A DNA stretch of 56,528 nt from Pseudolabrys sp. (lineage in GTDB: Bacteria > Pseudomonadota > Alphaproteobacteria > Rhizobiales > Xanthobacteraceae). The position numbers and the translations under genes are program-made. Below, one piece after another: positions 48,235-56,528 of this stretch. Under the pieces are notes generated by a model that searched no databases, was not told the DNA's origin, and saw nothing but the letters and a program-made list of their open reading frames with translations. The stretch covers positions 1 through 56,528 of the forward strand of contig JADGGK010000013.1 of NCBI GenBank assembly GCA_019689975.1. Direction: 5' to 3'. How positions within the stretch are numbered: position 1 is the stretch's first letter; the number at the start of each line of letters is the position of its first letter.

Positions 48235-48361
48235 GGATGTTCCTCGCGATCCTGCAGAGAACGGCAAACGCCGCCGCCAGCGGCGGGTTCCAACGCAACG
48301 ATCAGCCTAGCCCGACAAAGCTGAACGGCATCCGAACCAATCGGGCGCAATCCCGCCGCAA

Positions 48362-49369
48362 TTAGAGCGTCACCACGCCGGCCTCCCCGTTCTCGCAGCC
48401 GAAGGCAAGCTGGCTGCCGGACCCATCCCAAGCAAGCGCGCTCACCGGCGATGCCGCGGCCGGGCGCGCTTCGATCGCGGCGCCGTCGTCGATTCGAACC
48501 AGGGCGATCGCACCCTCGACCGTTCCGACGGCGACGACCGGCCGACATGGGTGGCACGCGACCATCGCGATGCGCGTGTCGCCCCATGATATGAGCCGCG
48601 GCGCACGTCCCATCGGGCCTGCCTTGCCGTCGAATGGCCAGAGCACGAGCCGTTCGGCACCCGAGGTGGCGAGAAAATGGCCGTCGGCGGTCCATGACAG
48701 CGACCGCACGCGCGTGAGGTAACCCGACATCCGCATCGGCTGGCGGTCGGCAAGACGCCAACCGTGCAATGTCGGCTCTTGCATCGCGGTGACCAGGAAG
48801 CGGCCGTCCGGGCTGAAGCTCACCGCGAGGTGCGAGCCCTTCCAATCGAGCTTTTCGGGCGGAACGCCGGGCGCATCGGGGAACCAGAGCGTGGCGCCGT
48901 TGTAGTGGGCAACGGCCAAGCGAAAGCCTTTCGGCGCAAAGGCGAGGCCGGCAACGGTCGAGGGTGCCTCGAACCTGCGTTCGCCGCTTTTCGCCGTGAG
49001 CACGTGCGCGACTCGGCCCGCTGACCAGGCGACGGCGCCCCCGCGGCCGAGCGCCACCTGATCGATCCACCGTCCGGCACCGTCCCTGGCGAGCACTCTG
49101 TGAACCCCGTCGGCCGCGACGGCGATCAACCTGCCGTCGTCGCCGCCGGTGACGAGCCGCGCGCCGTCGGCCGTGCTCGCGAGAATGGCGCCGGAGTGGA
49201 TGGCGATGCGCCGAACACCCCCGGCGGACAGGAACAACACCGCCTCTTCGCCCAGCACGAACACCGGGGTAGCGCCGAGGAAATGCGCGCCGACCACGAC
49301 CGCGCCGGCATCGACCGTGCGGACGCGATCGGCAAGCGAAGGCGCGGATAGATTGCCGGTTTTGCTCAA
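48362..49369 (-). CDS. WD40-like beta-propeller protein
   Basis: The 335-residue protein contains about six to seven WD-type blades: for example [56 protein letters not shown] and [25 protein letters not shown]. It is expected to be a scaffold. The chosen start is the TTG at 49369, whose TTGA overlaps the TGA stop of the COG0523 gene, which implies coupled translation. No ATG start is available without a long unnatural extension. Pairing with a COG0523 GTPase hints at a metal-related role, but no function is known. Confidence 0.75.
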   Translation of the reverse strand: MSKTGNLSAPSLADRVRTVDAGAVVVGAHFLGATPVFVLGEEAVLFLSAGGVRRIAIHSGAILASTADGARLVTGGDDGRLIAVAADGVHRVLARDGAGRWIDQVALGRGGAVAWSAGRVAHVLTAKSGERRFEAPSTVAGLAFAPKGFRLAVAHYNGATLWFPDAPGVPPEKLDWKGSHLAVSFSPDGRFLVTAMQEPTLHGWRLADRQPMRMSGYLTRVRSLSWTADGHFLATSGAERLVLWPFDGKAGPMGRAPRLISWGDTRIAMVACHPCRPVVAVGTVEGAIALVRIDDGAAIEARPAAASPVSALAWDGSGSQLAFGCENGEAGVVTL

Positions 49370-50436
49370 GCGACCGACGCCACGCAGCTCGCGAAGCCGG
49401 CGCGAATCGCCTCCTTCGGCAGGTTGCGACCGATGAAGACGATCCGGCTGTCGCGCTTTTCGTCGCCGCGCCAAGGCCGCTGATGATCGCCCTCGAGAAT
49501 CATGTGCACGCCCTGGAACACGAACCGCTGCGGATCGTCCTTGAACGAAAGAATGCCCTTGCAACGCAGGATATTAGGACCTTCCTTGGCCACGAGATCC
49601 TGGATCCAGGGAAAGAACCTGTCGGGATCGAGCGGCGCCTCGATCGTCAGCGACAGCGACTGAATCTCTTCGTCATGATCATGCCGCAGGTCGTCGTCCT
49701 CGTGACGAGGATGGGCGTGATGATGGTCATGACCGGCGGCGCCGTGCTGACCGTGCCCGCGATCATGTTCCTGCGCGTCCGTCGCGAGAAAGTTGGGCTC
49801 GATATGGAGGATGCGGTCGAGATCAAAGGCGTTGCGATCAAGCACCTCCTTGAGGTCCACGCGCGCCCGTTCCGTGCGGTGCAGGCGCGCATAGGGGTTT
49901 ATTCCGCGGATGCGGCTCTCGAGCGCGTCGATCTCGCGCGGCGTCACGAGGTCGGTCTTGTTGATCAAGATGACGTCGGCGAAAGCGATCTGGTTCTTGG
50001 CCTCGGGCGCGTCCTTCAGGCGATCCTTCAGCCATTTCGCGTCGACCACGGTGACGATGGCATCGAGCTTCGTCCGCGCGCCGACCTGGTCGTCGATGAA
50101 AAAAGTCTGTGCCACCGGTGCCGGATCGGCAAGACCTGTGGTTTCCACGATGATGGCATCGAATTTCCCCTTCCTGCGCATCAGCCCGTCGATGATGCGC
50201 ACGAGATCGCCGCGCACGGTGCAGCAGACGCAACCGTTGCTCATCTCGAAGACCTCCTCGTCGGCATTGACCACGAGCTCGGTGTCGATGCCGATCTCGC
50301 CGAACTCGTTGACGATCACGGCATATCTTTTGCCGTGCCGCTCGGAGAGAATGCGGTTGAGGAGGGTCGTCTTGCCCGCGCCGAGATAGCCGGTCAGCAC
50401 GGTCACGGGGATCTTGTCGGTTTGCGGCGGTGTCAT
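49366..50436 (-). CDS. COG0523 GTP-binding protein (CobW/YjiA/zinc chaperone family)
   Basis: The 356-residue G3E GTPase has Walker A GYLGAGKT at 16-23, the metal-binding CXCC motif at 69-72 (GCVCC), guanine-specificity NKTD, and a His/Asp-rich loop ([34 protein letters not shown]) before a C-terminal CobW_C domain. Family members deliver zinc, cobalt or other metals to target enzymes. The position beside a Zur-type box and znuABC favours zinc. The ATG at 50436 is used; the longer frame reaches into the neighbouring gene. The WD40 gene begins in its stop codon. Confidence 0.9.
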   Translation of the reverse strand: MTPPQTDKIPVTVLTGYLGAGKTTLLNRILSERHGKRYAVIVNEFGEIGIDTELVVNADEEVFEMSNGCVCCTVRGDLVRIIDGLMRRKGKFDAIIVETTGLADPAPVAQTFFIDDQVGARTKLDAIVTVVDAKWLKDRLKDAPEAKNQIAFADVILINKTDLVTPREIDALESRIRGINPYARLHRTERARVDLKEVLDRNAFDLDRILHIEPNFLATDAQEHDRGHGQHGAAGHDHHHAHPRHEDDDLRHDHDEEIQSLSLTIEAPLDPDRFFPWIQDLVAKEGPNILRCKGILSFKDDPQRFVFQGVHMILEGDHQRPWRGDEKRDSRIVFIGRNLPKEAIRAGFASCVASVA

Positions 50437-50678
50437 GAAGGGTGCGGGATTCTGTCGACCTCGATATAGACAATCTTCGGCCTCCCGACAAAGCCTCAGG
50501 AACCGGGGATGCCGCCGTGCGTCCGGCGGGTGCAGGCCGACCGGCACCGAAACAATGTCCGCTCGCCGACGGCCGCAGCCTCGGAAGGCCGTGTGCCGCG
50601 GGTCGACGCCGCTTGGTCGCGCAAAGGTTGCGCGCGTGGGCAAGCTTACCCCCGCGCCGGCTTGAATTCGTCCGCGCG

Positions 50679-50876
50679 CTAATCCTGGCGCCGCATGATC
50701 TGTTCGACCACCCAATTTGCCGAACCGGTCTTGATCCAGCTGAGCGCGTCGTATTGCGTGGCAAAGCCCGTCACGATGTCCTTTTTGCCCGAGGGCCATG
50801 TCACGTAGACGCACCAGGAATGTCCCACGGAATTGGGATTCGGCCGCGCTTCGAAGGTCGGGTCCGCATCGGACAT
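50679..50876 (-). CDS. Small hypothetical protein
   Basis: The 65-residue protein ([17 protein letters not shown] to [10 protein letters not shown]) is hydrophilic with two Trp residues and a [24 protein letters not shown] segment. It resembles short soluble conserved proteins of Bradyrhizobium-like bacteria, but no function is recognised. It faces znuA across the intergenic region that holds the Zur-like box, so it may be zinc-controlled. The COG0523 gene lies 242 bases downstream on the same strand. Confidence 0.65.
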   Translation of the reverse strand: MSDADPTFEARPNPNSVGHSWCVYVTWPSGKKDIVTGFATQYDALSWIKTGSANWVVEQIMRRQD

Positions 50877-50952
50877 GGCGCGCGATTCGCGAAGGGCCTT
50901 GCCGCTTATAGGTCGGCCTCGGCCACGACGCCAGAGCCGAGGCTTGCCAGAG

Positions 50953-50974
50953 TAATGTTATAATATTACATTCG
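50953..50974 (+). promoter_or_regulatory. Zur-like operator upstream of znuA
   Basis: The core ATGTTATAATATTACAT (50956-50972) differs at one position from the alphaproteobacterial Zur consensus ATGTTATA-N-TATAACAT. It contains TATAAT and lies between a TTGCCA (50945-50950) and TACATT (50968-50973) pair, so a bound repressor would block the promoter. It is 28 bases before znuA and 77 bases before the divergent 65-residue gene and could serve both. Confidence 0.7.
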
Positions 50975-51001
50975 CGCGACCCGCGTCAGGAGGCCCGTGG
51001 C

Positions 51002-51874
51002 ATGCGACACGCCCTGCGATTGATCGGCCTCGCCATGCTGCTCGCGGCCGGCTCGGCGGCCGGCGCGCCTCCGCTAGGTGTCGTCGCGGCGGAAAATTTC
51101 TACGGCGACCTCGCACGGCAGATCGGCGGAGAGCAGGTCGAGGTCGTCAGCATCATCGGCAATCCGGACCAGGATCCGCATCTGTTCGAGACATCGCCGA
51201 CGGTGGTACGCCATATCGCCGCCGCGCGGGTCGTGATCTACAACGGCGCCGGCTACGACGCGTGGATGGACAGGCTGCTCAAGGCCTCGCCGCGATCGGA
51301 CCGTCTGGTCATCAATGTCGCCGACCTCGCGGGCAAGGCGCGGGGCGACAATCCGCATCTCTGGTATGATCCTTCAATCATGCCGAAGGTCGCGCAGGTC
51401 TTGGCCGATGCGTTGACGCGGGCGGACCCGGCGCACCGACGCGACTATGCCGAACGTCTGACGACCTTCCTTGCCTCGCTCAAGCCTCTCAACGACAAGA
51501 TTGCCGCGATCGCCGGCAAATATGCCGGCACGCCCGTCACGGCGAGCGAACCGGTGTTCGGTTACATGGCCGCAGCGCTGAAACTGACGATGCGGAACGA
51601 GCGCTTTCAGCGCGCCGTCATGAACGACACCGAACCCAGCGCCGCCGACATCGCCGCGTTCGAAGACGACCTCAAAACGCACAAGGTCCGCGTAATGTTC
51701 TACAACAAGCAGGCGGTCAGCAACGCCGTGCGACGGCTTGTGACGATGGCGCAGAACAACAACATTCCCGTGGTCGGCGTGACCGAGACCGCTCCGCCCG
51801 GACAGGGCTATGTCCAGTGGATGCTGAGCGAGCTCGATGCCACGGAAAGGGCGCTGGCCCGGTCATCGCAATGA
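51002..51874 (+). CDS. znuA: Zinc/manganese-type ABC transporter substrate-binding protein
   Basis: The 290-residue periplasmic protein has a signal peptide (MRHALRLIGLAMLLAAGSAAGA) and the cluster A-I metal-binding fold. Candidate ligands are His60 (QDPHLFE), His119 (DNPHLWYDP) and Glu183 (ASEPVFGY), where zinc-specific ZnuA has His. No His-rich loop is present. Specificity is therefore not certain from the residues, but the Zur-like operator supports zinc. It overlaps the ATPase gene in an ATGA, and the permease follows, giving a complete importer. Confidence 0.85.
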   Translation: MRHALRLIGLAMLLAAGSAAGAPPLGVVAAENFYGDLARQIGGEQVEVVSIIGNPDQDPHLFETSPTVVRHIAAARVVIYNGAGYDAWMDRLLKASPRSDRLVINVADLAGKARGDNPHLWYDPSIMPKVAQVLADALTRADPAHRRDYAERLTTFLASLKPLNDKIAAIAGKYAGTPVTASEPVFGYMAAALKLTMRNERFQRAVMNDTEPSAADIAAFEDDLKTHKVRVMFYNKQAVSNAVRRLVTMAQNNNIPVVGVTETAPPGQGYVQWMLSELDATERALARSSQ

Positions 51875-52683
51875 ACATTCTCGAACTTGCCGGGGTGACG
51901 CTGCGTCTCGGCGAACGGACCATACTTGCAGACGTCGATCTTGCCGTCCGCGCCGGCGAGTTCATCGGCGTGCTGGGCCCGAACGGTGCCGGCAAGACCA
52001 CGTTCATGCGCGCCGTGCTCGGGCTGTTGCCACCTGCCCACGGCCATATTCGCGTCTTCGGCCGCCCGCCACGACGCGGTAATCCCGCGATCGGCTACAT
52101 GCCGCAGGTCCGCACCGTATTGCCGGAGCTGAAGATTCGCGGACGCGATTTCATCGCCAGCTCGCTCGACGGCGCCCGTTGGGGCTTGCCCTCGCTCGGC
52201 CGCGCCAAGCGACAGGCCATCGACGCAACGCTCGAGCTTGTCGGCGCGCGCGCGCTCGCCGAGCGAGCGCTGTCCGACATGTCGGGCGGGGAGCGCCAGC
52301 GCCTGCTGCTGGCACAAGCCTTGATCGGCGAGCCGAAGCTGTTGCTGCTCGATGAGCCGCTGATCGGCCTCGACGCGCGGCATCAGGAGATCGCCATCGA
52401 CGTGGTGCGAACCGTCTGCCGCGAGCGCGGCACGACCGTCCTGTTCAGCGCGCACGAGCTCAACCAGCTTCTCGGCACGCTCGACCGGGTGCTCTATCTC
52501 GGCAGCGGGAAGGCAGTGCTCGGTTCCGTCGACGAGGTGATCACCGCCCCGGTGCTCTCGCGCCTCTACGGCACCGAGATCCAGGTGATCCGCGCCGACG
52601 GCAATTATTTCGTGATGTCGCGCGGCCGCACGGTCGAGCACGGGGAGCATCTGCATCATTCGCCGCACGACCATCATCGCTGA
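51871..52683 (+). CDS. znuC: Metal ABC transporter ATP-binding protein
   Basis: The 270-residue ATPase has Walker A GPNGAGKT at 36-43, signature LSDMSGGERQRLLLAQAL, Walker B LLLLDEPLIGLD and the switch His in LFSAHELNQLLG. The C-terminus is unusually His-rich (HGEHLHHSPHDHHR), which may sense or buffer metal. It energises uptake with ZnuA and ZnuB. The start ATG at 51871 overlaps the znuA stop; an in-frame upstream start is within znuA. Confidence 0.92.
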   Translation: MNILELAGVTLRLGERTILADVDLAVRAGEFIGVLGPNGAGKTTFMRAVLGLLPPAHGHIRVFGRPPRRGNPAIGYMPQVRTVLPELKIRGRDFIASSLDGARWGLPSLGRAKRQAIDATLELVGARALAERALSDMSGGERQRLLLAQALIGEPKLLLLDEPLIGLDARHQEIAIDVVRTVCRERGTTVLFSAHELNQLLGTLDRVLYLGSGKAVLGSVDEVITAPVLSRLYGTEIQVIRADGNYFVMSRGRTVEHGEHLHHSPHDHHR

Positions 52684-52689
52684 CCCGAC

Positions 52690-53514
52690 ATGTTTGCTTA
52701 CGAATTCATGAACAACGCCTTCGCGGCCGCCGGCATCGTCGCGGTGGTTGCGGGCCTCGTCGGTTATTTCCTCGTGATGCGCGGACAGACCTTTGCCGGC
52801 CATGCCCTCTCGCATATCGGCTTTGCCGGCGCGACCGGCGCGGGTCTCCTGGGGCTCGCTCCGCTCTGGGGTCTGATCGGTTTCACCTTGACGGCCGGCC
52901 TTTTCATGGGCGCGATGAGCGAGCGCATCAGCAACCGCGACGTCGCCGTCGGCGTGGTGCTCGCGCTCGCTCTCGGCTTCGGCCTTCTGTTCCTCCACTA
53001 TTACACCGCGTTCGCGAGTCAGGCGACCGCCGTCCTGTTCGGCAACGTGCTCGCCGTCGATGCCCAGACGATCCTGACCTTGACCGTGCTCGGCGCGGTC
53101 ACGCTTGCGGGCCTCGGCGCGATCATGCGTCCGCTCATCTTCGCGAGCCTGCAGCCGGAGCTCGCCGAGGCCAAAGGCGTGCCGTTGCGCGGCCTATCAA
53201 TCGCCTTCCTCGCGCTCGTGGCCTTGGCGGTATCCGCCTGCGCCCAGATCGTCGGTGTGCTCATGGTGTTCACGCTGATGGTCGGGCCGCCGGCGGCCGC
53301 GCAGCGGCTCAGCGCGCGGCTGTGGAGCGGCCTTGCGCTCGCGGCCGGACTTTCCCTCGCGCAGGCCTGGCTTGGCCTTGCCATGGCCTTCTACACGGAT
53401 TGGCCGGTGAGCTTCTGCATCGCGCTGCTGAGCGGAGTCGGATATTTCGCGGCGCTCGCCCTGCCGGCGACGGTCAGGGCCTCGCCAGCATCATCGCCAT
53501 CCCCGCCGCGATGA
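52690..53514 (+). CDS. znuB: Metal ABC transporter permease
   Basis: The 274-residue membrane protein has about eight hydrophobic helices and the ABC-3 family pattern (FLVMRGQTFAGHALSHIGFAGATGAGLLG, ISNRDVAVGVVLALALGFGLLFL, PAAAAQRLSARLWSG-like PPAAAQRLSARLWSGLALAAGLSL). It is the channel of the zinc-type importer. The ATG at 52690 lies six bases after the znuC stop. Its last 41 bases overlap the 3' end of the convergent permease gene, so no terminator separates them. Confidence 0.92.
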   Translation: MFAYEFMNNAFAAAGIVAVVAGLVGYFLVMRGQTFAGHALSHIGFAGATGAGLLGLAPLWGLIGFTLTAGLFMGAMSERISNRDVAVGVVLALALGFGLLFLHYYTAFASQATAVLFGNVLAVDAQTILTLTVLGAVTLAGLGAIMRPLIFASLQPELAEAKGVPLRGLSIAFLALVALAVSACAQIVGVLMVFTLMVGPPAAAQRLSARLWSGLALAAGLSLAQAWLGLAMAFYTDWPVSFCIALLSGVGYFAALALPATVRASPASSPSPPR

Positions 53515-53968
53515 ACGGCAGCGGCAGTGAGACCGCGGCCCGCAACCAGACGACGCGCGGCGGCATCAACGGGGCTTCCCACATCACGAGGCGATGCACC
53601 GCGTAGAGCGCCCAGGCCGTCGAATAGGCGACGACCTGCGGCGCTCCCGCCCCGCTCTTGAGCATCGCCGCCCCGATGGAGAAGCCGATGACCGGCCCGC
53701 CGGGGGTCACCGCGCCGCCGAGCGTTGCGATCGCCACGCCGAGGAATCCGGAACCCGGCCCAAGCCACGGGATGATGACGGCGCGCGGCAAGGCCTCCGC
53801 GACGAAACCGGAACCGATCACGCCGATGGCGATGCGCGGAAGCAGGCGCAGGAAATCGATAGCCCCGTCGCGGGCGCCGCTTTGCAGCAGCATGCGGCCG
53901 CGCCGCGCGGCAAGCAGCGCGAGCCCGCCCACCACCAGCCACAGCAGGATGTTGACCGCCACGATCAT
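53474..53968 (-). CDS. Half-size permease, second half (ArsP/DUF318-like)
   Basis: The 164-residue membrane protein has about four helices and ATLGGAVTPGGPVIGFSIGAAMLKSGAGAPQVVAYSTAWALYAVHRLVMWE, the second PGGP-type repeat of the family. It probably associates with the product of the preceding gene to make a full-length transporter. The ATG at 53968 overlaps the stop of that gene (ATGA). The C-terminus overlaps znuB on the other strand by 41 bases. Substrate unknown; the cysteines of arsenic-type ArsP are not visible. Confidence 0.75.
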   Translation of the reverse strand: MIVAVNILLWLVVGGLALLAARRGRMLLQSGARDGAIDFLRLLPRIAIGVIGSGFVAEALPRAVIIPWLGPGSGFLGVAIATLGGAVTPGGPVIGFSIGAAMLKSGAGAPQVVAYSTAWALYAVHRLVMWEAPLMPPRVVWLRAAVSLPLPFIAAGMAMMLARP

Positions 53969-54519
53969 GCGCCACGCGCGAGCCCGGCCTTGACCGCAAG
54001 GCGGGCCAGGAAGCCGGCAAGGAGCGGCAGCGGCAGCGCCTCGACGATGCGCCAGATAACGAAATGCGGCCCGAAGAAAGGCAGCTCCCACACCAGCGCG
54101 CGGGTATAGCCGCAGAGCGTCCAGCAGGTGATGAAGGCGACCACCGCGCCGGCGTCGGCGCCCATCGTGAGGAACGCGCCGGCCACCGGATAAATCGTGA
54201 TCGGGCCACCCGGCAGGATGAATCCGAACAGGGCCGCGATCGCAAGGCCGAAAAGGCCCGACTCGTGCCCGACCCAACGGGCCACGATCTCGCGCGGAAG
54301 GATCAGGGTGACGAAGGCGCCGATGAGGCAGCCGGCCAACACCTTGGGCAGCATTTCGCCGAACAAGGAGAGGTCGCCGGCGAGGATCGCCAGGAAATGA
54401 GCGCTTCCGTCCCTCAAGTAAACCGTCGCCGCGGCAACCGCGCTGATGGCGGCGATCGCCGCGGTCGACCAATCGAAAACGCGGCGACGCCGGCGGCCGT
54501 GCGGCTTGCGGCTGTCCAC
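53965..54519 (-). CDS. Half-size permease, first half (ArsP/DUF318-like)
   Basis: The 184-residue protein has a basic N-terminus and about five helices. The family core is ILPREIVARWVGHESGLFGLAIAALFGFILPGGPITIYPVAGAFLTMGADAGAVVAFITCWTLCGYTRALVWELPFFGP. Two-gene permeases of this kind occur in several alphaproteobacteria, where one polypeptide does the job elsewhere. The GTG at 54519 follows gaagggg and lies 10 bases after the bioB stop, implying co-transcription with biotin synthase. Confidence 0.75.
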   Translation of the reverse strand: MDSRKPHGRRRRRVFDWSTAAIAAISAVAAATVYLRDGSAHFLAILAGDLSLFGEMLPKVLAGCLIGAFVTLILPREIVARWVGHESGLFGLAIAALFGFILPGGPITIYPVAGAFLTMGADAGAVVAFITCWTLCGYTRALVWELPFFGPHFVIWRIVEALPLPLLAGFLARLAVKAGLARGA

Positions 54520-54529
54520 GGCAACCCCT

Positions 54530-55513
54530 TCACGCCATCGGGCGCAGCCCGAGCTTTCCGAGCAAGGCGAGATCGCGGTCGCAATCCGGATTGGGGGTGG
54601 TCAGAAGCCTGGGTCCGTAGAAGATCGAGTTGGCGCCGGCGAGGAAGCATAGCGCCTGCATCTCCTCGCTCATGTCGTCGCGGCCGGCCGAGAGCCGCAC
54701 CACCGAACCCGGCATGCAGATGCGGGCGACCGCAACGGTGCGCACGAAATCGAGCGGATCAAGCCTTGACGCGCGGGCAAGCGGCGTGCCTTCGACCCGC
54801 ACCAGCAGGTTGATCGGCACGCTTTCGGGATGAACCGGCAGACTCGCCAGCGTGGCGATCATGCCGATTCGATCCTCGAGACTTTCCCCCATACCGACAA
54901 TGCCGCCGCAGCAGACGTGAATGCCGGCATCGCGCACATGGCCGAGTGTCTCCAGGCGATCCTGATAGGTGCGCGTGGTGATGATCTGACCGTAATATTC
55001 GGGCGACGTGTCGAGATTGTGGTTATAATAGTCGAGGCCGCTCGCCTTGAGCCGGCGCGCCTGACCGGCGGTCAGCATGCCGAGCGTAACGCAGGTTTCC
55101 AGGCCGAGTGCCTTGACGCCCTCGACCATGGCGCAGACCGCGTCAAGGTCGCGATCCTTGGGACTGCGCCATGCCGCGCCCATGCAGAAGCGCGAGGCAC
55201 CCGCAGCCTTCGCCGCCCGCGCCGCCGCCAATACCGCGTCGAGATCCATGAGCCTTTCGGCCTTCACACCCGTCTTGTACCGGGCCGCCTGCGGACAATA
55301 GGCACAATCCTCCGGACAGCCGCCGGTCTTGATCGACAACAGCGTCGAAATCTGCACTTCGGTCGGATCGAAATTGACTCGGTGCACTGCGGCGGCGCGG
55401 AACACCAACTCCGGAAACGGCAATGCGAACAGGGCGCGCACCTCTTCACGCGTCCAATCGTGGCGGAGCACGGCGGCGTGGCGTTGCGATCCCAGTTCCT
55501 GCAACAGCGACAT
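54530..55513 (-). CDS. bioB: Biotin synthase
   Basis: The 327-residue radical SAM enzyme inserts sulfur into dethiobiotin to form biotin. The 4Fe-4S-binding cysteines are 66, 70 and 73 ([10 protein letters not shown]). The second cluster ligands lie in [14 protein letters not shown] and [18 protein letters not shown], with the Arg of VVRLSAGR bridging the 2Fe-2S site. [26 protein letters not shown] is typical. No other bio genes are in the window. A Shine-Dalgarno-like ggagaagatc precedes the ATG. The half-permease genes follow immediately. Confidence 0.97.
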   Translation of the reverse strand: MSLLQELGSQRHAAVLRHDWTREEVRALFALPFPELVFRAAAVHRVNFDPTEVQISTLLSIKTGGCPEDCAYCPQAARYKTGVKAERLMDLDAVLAAARAAKAAGASRFCMGAAWRSPKDRDLDAVCAMVEGVKALGLETCVTLGMLTAGQARRLKASGLDYYNHNLDTSPEYYGQIITTRTYQDRLETLGHVRDAGIHVCCGGIVGMGESLEDRIGMIATLASLPVHPESVPINLLVRVEGTPLARASRLDPLDFVRTVAVARICMPGSVVRLSAGRDDMSEEMQALCFLAGANSIFYGPRLLTTPNPDCDRDLALLGKLGLRPMA

Positions 55514-56029
55514 GATCTTCTCCGGTTGAACGCAGCCATGGAGCGGCCGATCGGGGCGGCCGTGTTATAGCATGCCCGCCCCGCGTGCCGAGCCGCCGCC
55601 GCAGTCGGCCTGCCGTCTCCGATCGCGTCCGCCCGCCGGATCCGCCGCTCGTCTTGCTCCGGACGCGCAGCGCAGGGCGGTAAGCGAGGAGGGCTGCCGC
55701 CTGCACGTGGATCACCATCATGGACGAGGGAAACCGAGGTGGCGGTGGTTTGGAAACCCGAGGCACGGCACGATGCGCGTTCGCCGAGAGCGCCCCGTCC
55801 GCGGCAGGTGCCGATCGGATTGATCGGCACGGTCGTTGCGGGGAGCCCCGCGGGGGGCGACGGAGCGATCCAGGGCAGTCATAAATTCCGGATTGCGTCG
55901 CTCGCAGTGACCGACCAACTCACCATGGCAGGTCGCTATCCCCCAAACCCGCGCTCGACCGGCGCCGCCGGCAGGGTAAGTATTCGCAACCGGCCTCACT
56001 ATGACTCTCGGCCGCGATGATCCGCCGCC
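55514..56029. other. Intergenic region upstream of bioB with repeats
   Basis: This 516-base stretch lies between bioB and the divergent small membrane protein gene. No credible gene was found. It contains two copies of the interspersed palindrome in inverted orientation (55834-55872 and 55888-55912). The bioB-proximal sequence gctataac (minus strand, about 50 bases from the ATG) may be a -10 element. Confidence 0.45.
55834..55912. repeat. Interspersed palindromic repeat, inverted pair (copies C and C')
   Basis: The first copy (55834-55872) runs cgttgcggggagccccgcgg to gagcgatccag. The second (55888-55912) runs ccggattgcgtcgctcgcagtgacc in the opposite sense and is shorter. Both resemble the element at 1-42. 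The pair would form a large hairpin around gcagtcataaatt. Confidence 0.5.
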
Positions 56030-56389
56030 ATGGACGACTTTTCGGATGAGGAGATTGCGCGGGAGGACATCGCGCGCGTCGAGGAACGCATCGATGAACT
56101 GCTGCAATCGATCGAACGCTGCCGCAAGTTCTCGCTTGCGGGCAAGGCGGCGATCGCGCTCGGGAGCGCCTGGATCGCGCTCACGGTGGCCGGGATTGCG
56201 TCGTTCGCCGCCGCGCCGGTGATCGGCGCGCTCGCCCTGGTGATCGGCGGCGTCGTGCTGCTTGGCTCGAACGCGACCACATGGAACGAAGCCGAGACAT
56301 CCTTGCGCGCAAGCAAGGCGCTGCGCAGGCGGCTGATCGCGCGCACCGACAGGCGCGCGGGCGATCGCGGCATGACGCGCGTGCCGTGA
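56030..56389 (+). CDS. Small membrane protein, hypothetical
   Basis: The 119-residue protein has an acidic, helical N-terminus (DDFSDEEIAREDIARVEERIDELLQSIERCRKF, possibly coiled coil), two adjacent hydrophobic stretches (AALGSAWIALTVAGIASFAAAPVIGALALVIGGVVLLG-like), and a basic C-terminus. It resembles short membrane proteins common in Rhizobiales with no known function. The ATG at 56030 has no clear ribosome site. It is convergent with the partial gene at the window end. Confidence 0.6.
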   Translation: MDDFSDEEIAREDIARVEERIDELLQSIERCRKFSLAGKAAIALGSAWIALTVAGIASFAAAPVIGALALVIGGVVLLGSNATTWNEAETSLRASKALRRRLIARTDRRAGDRGMTRVP

Positions 56390-56402
56390 GGGGATTTTGG
56401 GC

Positions 56403-56528
56403 CTAGGTGCCGATGCGCAGCGGCGCGTGGAGCTTGCGCAGGAACGCGATCACCGAAAGCGCAGTGATGCGGCCGGTTCTTGGATTCTCGCTCGGCACAT
56501 TGGCAATCGACATCGAAAAGCGCGCCGA
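56403..56528 (-). CDS. Partial CDS, unrecognised protein C-terminus
   Basis: A minus-strand frame open from the window end closes with a TAG at 56403-56405 and encodes about 41 residues (ending FLRKLHAPLRIGT). Third-position GC content and lack of stops support coding, and the opposite gene ends just before it. No family was recognised. The gene begins beyond the window. Confidence 0.4.
   Translation of the reverse strand, partial: SARFSMSIANVPSENPRTGRITALSVIAFLRKLHAPLRIGT

Noticed and set aside
55540-55580. Possible BioR box (TTATCTATAA type) before bioB
   Set aside because: Only ttatag, six of ten positions, is present, without a palindrome.

Overview
The window is GC-rich chromosomal DNA with strong codon bias. 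It looks like an alphaproteobacterium of the order Hyphomicrobiales, probably close to the Bradyrhizobium/Rhodopseudomonas/Xanthobacteraceae group. Supporting signs are a homospermidine synthase, a speF-type leader before ornithine decarboxylase, a ROSE-type leader with a sigma-32-like promoter before a small heat-shock gene, an alphaproteobacterial-style Zur box, DUF459 and DUF6600 proteins, and an interspersed palindromic repeat beginning cattgcgagg. No rRNA, tRNA, CRISPR array, integrase or transposase was seen.

Layout. 1-338: interspersed repeat and a structured, possibly transcribed element. 339-2562: alpha/beta hydrolase, heat-regulated Hsp20, small exported protein. 2563-9204: divergent regulatory region with a perfect palindrome over a likely promoter, then gltBD (ammonia assimilation). 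9355-16444: envelope and housekeeping genes (DUF459 protein, lytic transglycosylase, galU, outer-membrane barrel, hemH). 16522-29072: a minus-strand block with a branched-chain-type ABC transporter (livG-livH-livM-SBP-livF), two AMP-forming CoA ligases and, 366 bases upstream, a fused indolepyruvate:ferredoxin oxidoreductase. This looks like uptake and activation of an aromatic or branched organic acid. 29425-35585: a TRAP transporter (periplasmic protein gene apart from dctQM) interleaved with a class II aldolase, an acyl-CoA dehydrogenase and an SDR.

35763-39148: cobalt-type nitrile hydratase (nthA, nthB, accessory protein) facing a NicO nickel/cobalt transporter plus DUF1007 protein. 39238-43432: gamma-glutamyltransferase-like protein, M3 peptidase, small membrane protein. 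43433-46851: polyamine pathway, ornithine decarboxylase with a long structured leader followed by homospermidine synthase. 46858-50876: DUF6600 Pro/Gln-rich protein, WD40-like propeller coupled to a COG0523 metal GTPase, and a 65-residue protein. 50953-53514: Zur box and a znuABC-type importer. 53474-55513: bioB followed by two half-size permease genes. 55514-56528: repeats, a small membrane protein, and the 3' end of an unrecognised gene.

The most interesting signals are RNA- and regulation-level: the ornithine decarboxylase leader, where an anti-Shine-Dalgarno segment can pair with two identical 8-base partners; the ROSE leader; the palindrome over the gltB promoter; the apparently leaderless nitrile hydratase operon; the Zur-centred zinc island; and bioB coupled to a split permease.
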